Assembly (NCBI GenBank): GCA_019925095.2
Contig: CM034388.1
Location: 27,286,934 to 27,350,933 of the forward strand
Source of the DNA: Dendrolimus kikuchii
Taxonomy: Eukaryota > Arthropoda > Insecta > Lepidoptera > Lasiocampidae
Direction of reading: 5' to 3'
DNA length: 64,000 bases
Under the pieces are notes generated by a model. That model ran no database searches. It saw only the letters and a program-made list of their open reading frames with translations, and was not told the origin of the DNA. A program made the position numbers and the translations under genes. Below, piece after piece: positions 11,991 through 24,100 of the stretch; position 1 is the stretch's first letter, and each line of letters begins with the position of its first letter.

Positions 11991-12115
11991 TATTGTAAAG
12001 TTCCTGTTGCACCGCAGTTGTGTTTTTTAGGTAACTTCGGGGGTATAGATGCATCTGATTTAATACGACCTAGCGTCCAATTGCTGGGACAACATAAGCT
12101 TGCTGATTTTAATAC
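11990..12115 (-). CDS. Gene A putative last exon, stop overlaps gene B start
   Basis: A pyrimidine-rich tract and the acceptor TTCTTCAACAG precede a phase-0 open frame of 41 codons (starts VLKSASLCCPSNW, ends HNCGATGTLQ) that terminates in TAA at 11992-11990. It continues the frame from exon 15. The final A of TAA is the A of the ATG that opens gene B. The AACAG|GTATTA site could also serve as a donor, and no transcript is available, so joining it to exon 15 across 5.6 kb is inference. If it does not belong to gene A, it would be 5' leader of gene B with a short upstream frame. Confidence 0.5.
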   Translation of the reverse strand, partial: VLKSASLCCPSNWTLGRIKSDASIPPKLPKKHNCGATGTLQ

Positions 12116-15100
12116 CTGTTGAAGAATGAACATGATATCAGGGACAAGAAAAATATATCTAATTGTGAAACCGAAATTCAGATAGATAGAAAGTTAGTAT
12201 GTTTTCGATAATGATAAATTTTGCTAGATATTTATTCATAGGATAGAGGGTTTTAAATAGAATCTTCAGACGAAAAACTTGTCTAGAAAGGTAAATGGGA
12301 CAATAAACTTGTTATAAAATTTCTTTGACGCCAGCAACTGACCTGATGTTGCGAACGTCCATAGACAGCGCTAACCTCTTTTCATCAGATTGACCCTTTA
12401 GCATTCTCTAAGGTGCCTCTTGGGCTTTATTTTAAACCAAACTTACTGCTCGACTTGATTGTCGGCCGTGTCTCGCAATCTATTCTTTACCATTTAACTT
12501 AAAATCTTCTATTACATCGACTATCCAAGGGAAGTGAATCGATTTTACTGGGTTATGATTTCTATTTTATTCTATATTTTGGCTTCAACGCTACTGATGC
12601 TGATTGGGCTTCATAAGTTATAATCAGACGAGAAGCCAACGCAAAATACAAAACAGTAACGTAAATGTAATACCTTATTTGTAAACTTTATGATGCGTTC
12701 ATAATTTACCGACAGTTTTTATAAACTCGCGATACTTGCAATATTACGCTGACACATTATAGAATGGTTTATAAGCGTTTTTAACTTTATCATATCATAA
12801 TTAATACCATTTTTTTTTAACTTTAATAAACTATTTGAAAATTAATACATTGATTTTGTGATTATGGCTTGACAACAGAACTCAATATATTTTAAAAATA
12901 CTCTGTCAGTTTGAGGAATCTTATGTAAAAATTGTTAGAACTTTTTTTGCTTTCTGGTCTTTTGAAGGCTACTTTGAAAATGAGTTTTCATGTGAATTAG
13001 GTATAATATAGTTTTGCCAGAGGGCTACACAGTAGATTATTTTATGAACATCCATCTACTACTGAGCTACGTTCTGCTAACAGAAAGCTACCATAAATAT
13101 TAGGTCATAATTTTTAAATGTCAAATCTCACACGCAATTGATTTACTTTCCGTTCCTCTGGGCTTACTCTCAAACGTCTTTGGTTTTAGGACTTTTTTAT
13201 TTTTCATTTTCCATTGTGTGTTTCATTTATTTTTGTAATTTTATAGAAATCTTTGTTCTTTCTTTCTTCAATCTAAAATTTCATTGGCTCTTTTGGGCTG
13301 TTGGACGAAAAGGAAGGACGAAAATCGTTTGAGAGCAAGGCCTTTGCAACGGAGAAGCAATAGCAATTCTTGCGGCCGGCCACAGCTAGGTGGCAGAGCA
13401 TATACCCGTCTAAATGGCTACCAACCCTGGTCTAAAGTATGTCGCCATTACAACCTTGAGTTGTATTTAGGGTTACAGTTCTCCCTTCGAGGCCGGCAGA
13501 ACTTTGGTAGCAACTTTGTTGCAAATGTCCATAGGCGACGGTAACCACTTTGCATTATGTGAATGTTGCTGTCTGCTGTACTCTGGCTATAATAAAATAT
13601 TAGCAATTTTGGTAATTTTGTATTAACAAAAACTGGCAAAGTCAAGGATTATAAAATCTATGATTAGTGACAGAACCAGCTGAATCACTCAAGCGGTGCA
13701 AAGGAACCCACGGTGGGAGATGTTTGTGCCATTTGCTGTTGAAACGCTTGGTCCGTGAGGTTCTGAGGCCATGACCCTCTACAAAGATATTTCAAAACGA
13801 CTTCTTGACTCTTCGAGAGATCAGAGGGCTACTTCCTACCTCGGACAACGGATCAGTATAGCGATCCAGCGAGGTAACGTAGCCAGCCTTGTAGGAAGCA
13901 TACCCATTGACTTCGATAACCTAGGCTCAGTATTCTACTTATAGTCTTAAGGGAATATAGGTAGAATAGGATATATGTTTTAAAAATTATAATAGCATTT
14001 CGAGATTATGTTCTCGACTTTATAGATATTGCATCGATAGGCCGTTTTTGATCTGTCAGTGGAGCACCGGTGCAGAACCGGCACACGCGCCATACCGAGC
14101 CTATATTTATATGAGCGATTCCAGATTTGCTCGTTATCGGTACAGCACATACTGAGATACCGATTCCGCACCGCTGCTACACCGACAAATCAGAAAGCGG
14201 CCTTAGATATGCAGTTAGATTACTCATGACTAGTTATCACTGAAAGTGGCCAGCAGAGTTAAAATAAAATCCAAGCAAATTTTAAATAATCATTTTAATC
14301 CATCAATGTAAATTTGATTTTGTTCGTAAAATAAAACATTACTTTTCAACTAATCAAATGATTACAAAACGTCTATATAAAAAAATCTAAATTTTGAATG
14401 ACTCAATTTTTTTTGTTAATAACAAATACATCGATTCGTCAAACGAGTTGTTATTTAGCACAAAATATCCACTCGGATGCAATAAAACTGCACAAACTGT
14501 GAGTTTCGTTGTTCTACACTTACAAGAATGTATGGCTCAGTATTATTGATTTTTTTTTTATTCAACAGACAAATGCACGTATTCACTCAAATTAACCAAG
14601 TCGAGCTTGTGTTATGAGTATTATGTATATCGGCTGTTGCTGATTCCAGTAACACCCAGACTAGAATAAAGGAATAAATCATTCTTTTTGCAAAACTTAC
14701 AGCACCAGAAGTCTTTCAGTCCAGTTAATTTTTGTGCAAATACTATTTAGTTCGAAGACTAAAAAAGAATTGATTTTAAACATAACCTTACTTCTTGCAA
14801 CTATTTATCGATTAATATTATTCTAAACCCAAGTTCTAAATCTGCATCTCTATTATCGTTGATGACTATTTTTTTCGCTAGAACATAATTATTTTATAAC
14901 AATGTCATAATAATATATATCAGATTGAACGGTGTAGTTTCTAAGTGTCATCTAAATACTGCTAAGTGCAATTTCGAGGCGAATATAAAATAATGTGTCG
15001 GGGTGAAGGTAAGGAAAGGAATGCTCCGGTGGTTCGGGCATGTGGAAAGAATGCATGATGAAAGAATGACTAAACAGATATACAATGCAAAAGTGGATGG

Positions 15101-18100
15101 ATGCAGAAGTCGTGGAAGGCCACGACACACCTTCCATGATCAAATTGATCGTGTACTAGCAGAAGGTGATGTCAGAAGCCTTAAGAACAGACGAGCTTGC
15201 ATGACAAGAGTTATGAATGTCAAAGAGGCAAGTGAGGTGTGTAAGAATAAGCCTAAATGGCACTCTGTTGTTCGTGCCTACCCCGCAAGGGAACTGGCGT
15301 GAAGTTATGTATGTATGTATGTATGTATATAAAATAATGACAATATTATAAAACTACTCTACACTATATTGTAGTACTACATTAATATTACATACAAGAA
15401 GCGTTTTCTGCATGTTCAGAACTCGTCTTTCTAGAATATTGAACGAGGCCATTTTGAACAGTTTTATTGCACGGGCATGAAAAAAATACACGATTGGCAC
15501 GGAAACGACACAAAGGTGATTATTTCACAAATAAAAAATAACAATAAAATCGTCGAAAAAATTGTTTCGTGGGAATCAAAAACTTATTTCAATAATGAAG
15601 GTACGCTTGTTCGATATGTTTTCGCTTATTTATTTATTCAATTAAAATTGACAATTATTATTATTATTACTGATAATAATAAAAGAGTATTATTAAATTT
15701 ATTATGATACAATTATTATTTACATGTCGTATGTGTCTAAAGGCTTAACTAATGAAGGCACCAGAGTGAGGTCGGTGGAGGTATCATTACATCTGAAACA
15801 AACAAACAGCCCCTATAAACAATTTGTCATAATAGTTAGGGTAAACTTGGCGTAGTAGAGCCATGCCATAATCTTGATTACAGCTCTTAGGGCTGGCTCG
15901 ATCGGTGTAATAACACGCTCCCACATAATATTGGCGTGAGCCCACTTCCTCCTCTCCTGTCCCATTTTCCCTCTTCCACCCCCTCTATTCCAAGCCTATT
16001 GTTTCTATCCCATTCCATCTGTCTGACCCCCGTCTTATCCTCATATGTCATCTGCTTTACACCGTCTTAAAGACTAGCAACGCCTAGACTTCGCCCCTGG
16101 TGTTGCAAACCGTCTATAAGCGATAGTAACCACTTTCCATGAACTGGATCGTCTGCATGTTTGCTGAAAACTCAATAAAAAAAAGTAGCCATACAATGAT
16201 AATAACATCGTTTAGTTACAAAACGACAATTTTAAAATTTCTTAATATCTTGAATAAATTGACAAGTGCCAATCTCTGGAGGGTGCCAACAATGGTATAA
16301 TTTCTACTATTTGAAAGTCTTGTAACATTTGTAACACCAAAGGCGCTACTAATGTGCTGCCACTCTCTAAAGGGAGACTGGAACCTGGCCACTAATGCCG
16401 GAACACAACTCAAGGTTGTTATGGCGGCATACTCTAGACCAGGGGTGGAAACCATCCAGACCAGCAAATACTCTACAACCTGGCTGAGGGTTGTTTTTTC
16501 ACCTTTTACGACAAACTGTCCGGCCGCAGGAAATTGTATTCTTTCTCCGTTCCTGCATGGATAAAAAAAAGGTTTAATAGTTAATAACATTAAAAAACAC
16601 TAATAAGGTTAACAATCACCCGTTAAAAAAATTAACTATAAAAGAGCCCATAAACCTTACTTTTACAGAGGGCGCCACAAGTCTCTTATCTCTTGGGTTT
16701 TGATATGGCAAAACACATACGAGCAAGTACATGCACTTATGGCTTGACGATATTCTTTTTTGGCAACACCAACAACCTTTCCACATATCAGATTTATCGG
16801 CCTATGTCCCGACCGTATGGTCCTTCGAGCCGGACAAAAACAACAATGCATCTGAAATGTCGCGTACGTAAGGTAACAGACAGGCGAAAAAGGTCATCGA
16901 GCCAAATAAACGCGTATTTGCGCGTACGTCTATCACAGATCACCGGTTTTATACTTACTTAAAATCGCACAGGTGGCGGCTTCAGACGTCCGTGCTCCAA
17001 ACTATCGCATTCGTGCCCAAAGCACACGACGGACAGTTCTGAAACAACAGAGGCATTATGTAACTCTAAATTACATTGAATTATAAAATGTCTTTCTTAT
17101 TTATTGTACACGAATGAATGACATATAAAAATTATAAAACTATAATAGATTGATGATGTACAAATGTTACTGCTTCATGTTGGATAATGTTATAGTTATT
17201 AACCATATCACGCGGTGTAGATAGGTTTAATCCGATATTGTTATCAATTGTTAATGACGTTATATATCGATAGATATCGTATGTATATACACTAATGTAG
17301 CTATTCGTTAACGGTATTATTTTTAACGCATTAAATAAGACCCAATTCAATATATAATAACTATAACATAATCGCAGGTGAAGGCTTAGCATAAAAGAGA
17401 TTTCTTAACAATTTTAGATTCTGGTATAAATTAACCCCAATTACTAAAGGCGAATTCGTAAAATATTTTTCAGTTTTAAGCAAGATTCTAAATGCCTATG
17501 AATTTTTTGCTTAAGAAGCTAAAGTAGCAGCAGCAGTAATTAATAAGAAGCAAGCTAATTGTTTTGTTTTTATTCTGAGTTACTAAGAATCTATACAAAG
17601 TCAATTGAAAATTACAATAATTTCTGTTTCTATATTTCCTTCTTTATGCTTTTTTTTTTAATTGGATATGACGCGAAATTTTATGTTTAAATATCTTTAT
17701 TTTAATATTGTTTATAAAACCGAAGCATATAAATTAATACTCACCACAATACTTTCTATAGCATTCGCTAGTTGTTCTTCCATGATTTTAACATCGCCGT
17801 GGTCCAGAACTTCCTGCAAATCATCATTGGATAAAATAAATTTTATAGGCGGAGCAGAAGCATGAATGTACTGGCCTACTCCGTTCCCGCCAAAGGGCGT
17901 CCATCGATCTTCGGCCGCCGTGAGAAGGCGGCGCGGATAAGCAACGGCTAGTTTTTTATAATTGCATGAGTTCAGCAGACATGCAGATGGCTCATCTGAT
18001 GGAAAGCGGTTAAAATCACCTATGGACATTTGTAACACCAAAGGTGCTAACACTCTGCTGCCGTACTCTAACGGGAGACTGGAACCTGGCCACTAATGCC

Positions 18101-21100
18101 GAAACACAACTCAAGATTGTTATGACGGCATGGTCTATACCAGAGATTGTAGCTATCCAAACGGGCAAATACCTTACCACCTTAATGTGGGTTGTTTTGT
18201 CGCTTGTGACGACAGGCCGCCCAGCCCCATGAAAAGTTGTCCTTTCTCCGTTTCTGCACGGATTATGAAACAAACGGAGTATGAAAGACAGTTTAAGAAA
18301 ATAACTCTTAGTTCTTATTTTCCAAATAAACATCTAGGAGTTTATACACGACCGATTGAAAATATCTGTAACTTTTTCAAACAAGTACATCGAAAATCCG
18401 GTTACAATTATAAATCTATCGGAATTATAACAAACCTCCTGGCACGTCTTGACAGCGTCAGCGAGGTCTGGCAACGCCGCGCACAACCTGGCAGCGGCGC
18501 ACGCGCAGCTCACGCTGGCCAATCGCGCCGCGCCCGCCACCACTCCCGCATTGCCGCTGAGGCGCAGCGATGCGAACGGATCGCCGCTACCATCGCGGGA
18601 TTGGTAGCTTGGCACGCTATATGTCATCGATGACACGGCACGTTGCCATTCCTAAGCATCAGCACATTGATAGAACTCAGTGATATAGTTCAAACGTCAC
18701 CTGTGTTGTAATATAGAAGTGGGCAGTGGGGTAACACAACTTGCTTAACATATTACACACGTCAAACCCATGCTAAAATCATCCTTATTTCAGCATTTAG
18801 GACCGTCTAGATCGGTGTAATAACACGCTTTCACGGATATCGGCGGCAAATGATTAGCTTTAAGCTCATTATGTTTTGTAAGGTGACTGAGAATGACATT
18901 GACCGACTATCCCATCCCATCTTACAGGTTGGACTTTATCATCGCTGCTGGTGTTGTAAACAACTATAGGCGGCGGTAACTTCATTCCAACGAGTAGGCC
19001 GTCAGTCTAGTTGCCATCTTCAGGCAATAAAAAAATTACTTTCTAAGAAATGAAAATTGCCACACAGCAATCATAGAGTTTGGCTAACAGCAGTTACCTT
19101 AGAAGGTGTGAAATTTACTGTTTTGCTTTAAATTTTTATTTTTATTTCAGTTTTGTTTAATGTTTTAAAATAAATTACAAGTTATTAATAAAATCATTCT
19201 AAGTAATATTTTCAGTAAGTAACAATAAAAAAAATGAATGCATGCCGTCATAGACATCGTTATAATTAAGTTAAAATGTATGGGTGCCCTTTATGATAGG
19301 TAAAGCAAATCAAACTTCCAACGACATCATGAAAAAACCTTATAAAATCTACCAGAACCACGATTAGGTCGATAAAATATCAGTTATTAGTATGACCAAA
19401 AATATAATGACTAATGCAGTTATAACAATTTTAGTCACAATCAAATTAGGACCAAAACAAAAAACCTAAGCCATACTGACCTCTGTATCAGTCTTAGCGT
19501 CTGCGTCCCCAATGGACCTTACGAGCTCCTTGGATATAGCCATTAAGAGGTAATTTGTAATTTTCGCTTTGGTTTCAACTGTTACGTCTCTACTGTTAGC
19601 CGGCGCAATTTCCTTGCACAGTCTCGTTAGATCATCGTCAACCGTATTATGAACCCTTTCGAAGAGATCTTCTATCAATTGGCTGACTAGTTGACTTCTC
19701 ATAGAGGGACACGAACAACGAGAGTCTGATGTTATGTAACTCATACTGTGATGCATTCTATTAAAATCTGTCTTCTTTGGTACCGAACTGTATATCGAAT
19801 AACCTTCATCTATATATTCTGTTCGCTCAGGTTTTAGTTCAACCCTAGAGGCGTGATACGTCTGTCTTAACGTTTCACTTCTCAACTCTTCCAATTCTTC
19901 AGTCTTTATTGACAACTCGTGACTAAGAGTTTTAATCTTCTCATCACATTTCCTTTTGCATTGGGTTAATGCCTTCTGCGTCAGCGCAAGCTGTTTTTCC
20001 AGAGATTCAACCTGAGAACACATGTCTTCTTAATACTTCTTCAAATATTGTGCTTCCATGCATATTTACACTTTGGAGATCACACGACACCGATATGTAA
20101 GACATGCGCATTTCACGTGAGACGAGCGTCAAAGTCGATGAAGTGGTAAGCGAACATGCAGAAAACGCGTTATATTATAAGGAAGCAGTACACATTGAAA
20201 GCGTTAATACATGCACCAAAGCAACTACACATTTAATTAATTTATAATACGTATTTAAAAATAATATAACTGCCTGCAAAAAGCTACAAATACCAATAAT
20301 TTGCTGCTTAATAAATATGAAACAAGTCCCAAGTCCTAATTTTCCCGTTGAGAAACGACTATAAAATTTATATCGATACTATATGGGTTATAATAGTAAT
20401 AGACAAAAATAATCATAATGTTGTGATACGTTTTAACAAGCGTATAAGTACAACATAAAAGCACTTTTACAGATTGTGATAGGGGGATTCATAGAGATGT
20501 TGGAACTGTAAGTGTAATAAGTAATATATCGGTAATAGAATCACCAGATGATTAAAATCAAAATAACATAAGAATTTAGATAAAGCAATTCAGCATTCAA
20601 GCTATGGCAAGAACCGCAACCTAGTCTGTGAGATTTGTACTGCTATGATTATAAATTTAGCTTGTTACAGGCAATCTACTACTCTATTATTATACCTTCT
20701 AAATAATAAATCTTTGTTAATTCCTATATATGTAATCCCTTTAAAGTTTTCAACCCTTACAACCCGCATATTTCGCAATCCTATCAAGCGCCGCCAAAAT
20801 CATGCAATTCTATCTTACCTCCTCCTTTAATTCGCTATTTGTGACTTCCAACTCTTGATTGTTTTTGCATGTTCTGTTTAATTCCTTCCTAATACATTCC
20901 AAATCACCCATAAAGTTTACTTCCATTTTCTTCGAGATATCCCTTTGAGTCTTCAGATCACTGTCCAGTTGTTTGTTTATTTTACGCAGTTGTTCTATCT
21001 CCTTCTGAAAAAGATGTTACGTTAATGTAAGCAAAAGATTTTAGAAAACTAATATCTAAATATTTTAGTGCAATTACATGAAACAGTTCTATACATATTT

Positions 21101-24100
21101 ATAACAATGATGAAATAACATTGTGTTTGTTATTAGTAAAGTCGTGGCTTAATTAATAAATATAGAATTACGATCATTTAAAAGTTGCCAATCGCTAAAT
21201 TAAAACATAATATCAACTTACAACGGCTAAGACAATTTTTATATCCTTGTATCAGATTTTTTTAAAAATACTACAACGAAATATTGACTTGACTAAAATG
21301 CACTGTCTCTTAGTTCTATCAACGTTACCCGCAATTTTTATACTATACTATATCTAAACCAACTCAACTAAGTCACACTAAAATTCAATTAACTCACCTT
21401 AAATTTAGTATCAAAGACTTTGAAAGCAGCTTCAGCTTTTTTGGCCTCAGCATCTGCTTTACCAAACATTGCCGCAAGATTATTGTTTTGTTCTTTGAGA
21501 GCGTCCGCATCTCTTTCTGCTTTTTCTAATGCTATCCGCATTCCTGATTCAGATTCTTCTACTTCTTTCAGCTTCTTCTTTAGCGGTTCGAAACATTTTC
21601 TGTACTGATCTCTTTCTGTTTCAAGTTTCTTTACCTGTAATTGTAATTTTATAATCATGTCATGCATTGTTTGAAATTATCTACGTTATAAAAATAAATT
21701 TTGCTTACTGGGTTATATAGTTATACTACTTTATAGCTTTTTTAGTAGTTTATGAAATTGTTGCTTAAAGAATAATAAACTTAAGAGGTAAATATAATTT
21801 AATAATAAAAGTAATTACTTTCATTTTTTAGTTACAATTAAGAAAAGACAAAGAAATTAATAAAATTTCTGATTGAATTTATAATGGAAACACTGTGTTT
21901 TTATTACTTTCAATGATTATGTATAACGACTGCACCTATTCATTATTTTTCACTAAGCAATGCGAATTAAGACTTAGATATACGAGCAAAACAATATACT
22001 CTGATGTAACCATTAACAGTTAATAGACCATTGTAAGCACAAGTAGCAGTCTTTAGTATCTTACAGTCTAATAACGATTTTAATAATTTACTAATTATAT
22101 TACTAAACATGAACTGATACATGAAACTGTTTCATGAAACATAAATATAGAATACTTGTTATCAGAAAAAATTAGGACACAATTATTTTCATTAAACCGA
22201 CCTTTCCTCTCAACTGCGTTTCAGTGGTTTGCGATTCTTCGATCTTCTTCTTGTAACCACCCTCCATTTCTGCCCACATATCATCAGCTTGCGTTAACAT
22301 CTCCAAATACGCAGCCTCACGTCTCTCCAATTCCGCCACTCGGTTCTTTAGTTCTTGCTCACTAACTAATAAGGCACGGAGTTTGGTTCCAGTCTCAGGA
22401 TCTACTGGAAGCTGTAAAAGAATTCAAAGGCAGTGATATTTATTCATTATTCAATTTTAATGAGACTTGCAACTATCTATCAATAATGTAGATCATGATG
22501 ATAGGCAACTGAAAAGTATTATACAAGTATTAACTTTTAGAATCAGATTAAATATGAACAAATTTAAAGCATACACAAATAGAGCAGTAAAATTGGCACT
22601 AGTAAATTACCTACCTATAGCTAACCTTGTCTAACTCATTTTAAATGGATTAGTTAAATATTGATAGATAATGTGTTTTCTATACTTCTAAAAGAAATTC
22701 TTAGAAATCGTCACGGTGGTGTGAGATTTCGTAACATATTGCACTCGTCACGGTCTGAATATTCGCAAGACCAGTTAATGTACCATAAACGCATTTGTAC
22801 GGCTAATGGGAAGGTATGTGTAAACTCAGTGTTACATTAACACGTGGCATATACCAATTTTATCAAAAGGAAATTGTTCTAGAGAACAATGGAGAAAGTG
22901 ATTAACAAGTAAAACTTTTAGCAGAAAGTGACACAGAAAAAAACATGCATATGACAAAATAATTGCAGTATTCACCGTGGGCATGTAATTATGTCTATGG
23001 TCTAGGGGTTAAGTTTTCACTAGGAACAATTATTTGTGTTCGATTAAAATAATTAATTAATGTCTTATGCTAAGCCTATTTAATTTATTCTATGTGTGTT
23101 AAATTCCTGGTTATTTCCTTGATCGTTATTTACATGTTCGAAATTAAGCCCATTTCCACAGCAGCAAGCAGAAAGGTGTAAGGGAAATTTGCAACATGAG
23201 TGTATAAACACAATATACTAATACTGAATATGGTTTACTCGCGCTGCCTACTTCACTTGCCACTTTCCTATTTGCTGCCGTGGAAGTAGGCTTAATGTAA
23301 ACTAGGGATAATAGATGGTTATACGTCTGAATACAGCAATATATTTCTCTATAAATGTGGCATAAGTTATATTCAATTTCTTTTTTTTATACATACATAC
23401 ATACATACATAACTTCACGCCAGTTCCCTTGTGGGGTAGGCACGAACAACAAAGCGCCATTTAAGCTTATTCGTACACACCTCACTTGCTTCTTTGACAT
23501 TCATAACTCTTGTCATGCACGCTCGTCTGTTCTTAAGGCTCCTGACATCACCTTCTGCTAGTACACGATCAATTTGATCATGGAAGGTGTGTCGTGGCCT
23601 TCCACGACTTCTGCATCCATCCACTTTTGCATTGTATATCTGTTTATTCATTCTTTCATCATGCATTCTTGCCACGTGCCCGAACCACCGGAGCATTCCT
23701 TTCCTTACCTTCACCCCGACAGTCTTTTTTTTATACTTTATTATATTTTAGAAATTTGGTAATAGATTCTGGCAAAACTTGTTTGTTTTGTCTTTGATTG
23801 AATTTTGCGAACAGAGTATTTAATTAACGAGTTATTTTGACGTTTGAGCAAGATTTAAAAATATATGAGTCCTACCTTCTCGGATTCTTTTTCTTTCCGC
23901 AGTTTGGCTTCAAGCTCTTTTATCTTCTCTTCAATCTTTTCCTTTTTGGTATCAGCTCCCGCGAGTGTGGCTGCGACTTGCCGCTTCGCTGTTTCCAAAT
24001 CTTCTTCCAATTCCTTTACTCTTTTCTCCAACTTCTTTATAACTTGCGTTGTCTGCATTTCAATCTGTTTCCTCTCTGCTATGAGCCTGAAATAGAGAAA

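Noticed and set aside
16663..16851. Reverse-strand frame with several Cys (starts MHCCFCPARRTIRSG)
   Set aside because: It has an acceptor-like CATTTCAG before it, but the frame does not fit gene A phases convincingly and I know no such domain. It may be a repeat fragment.
18130..18633. 167-residue plus-strand frame
   Set aside because: It joins a reversed repeat copy to the antisense of gene A exon 14, without conserved motifs.
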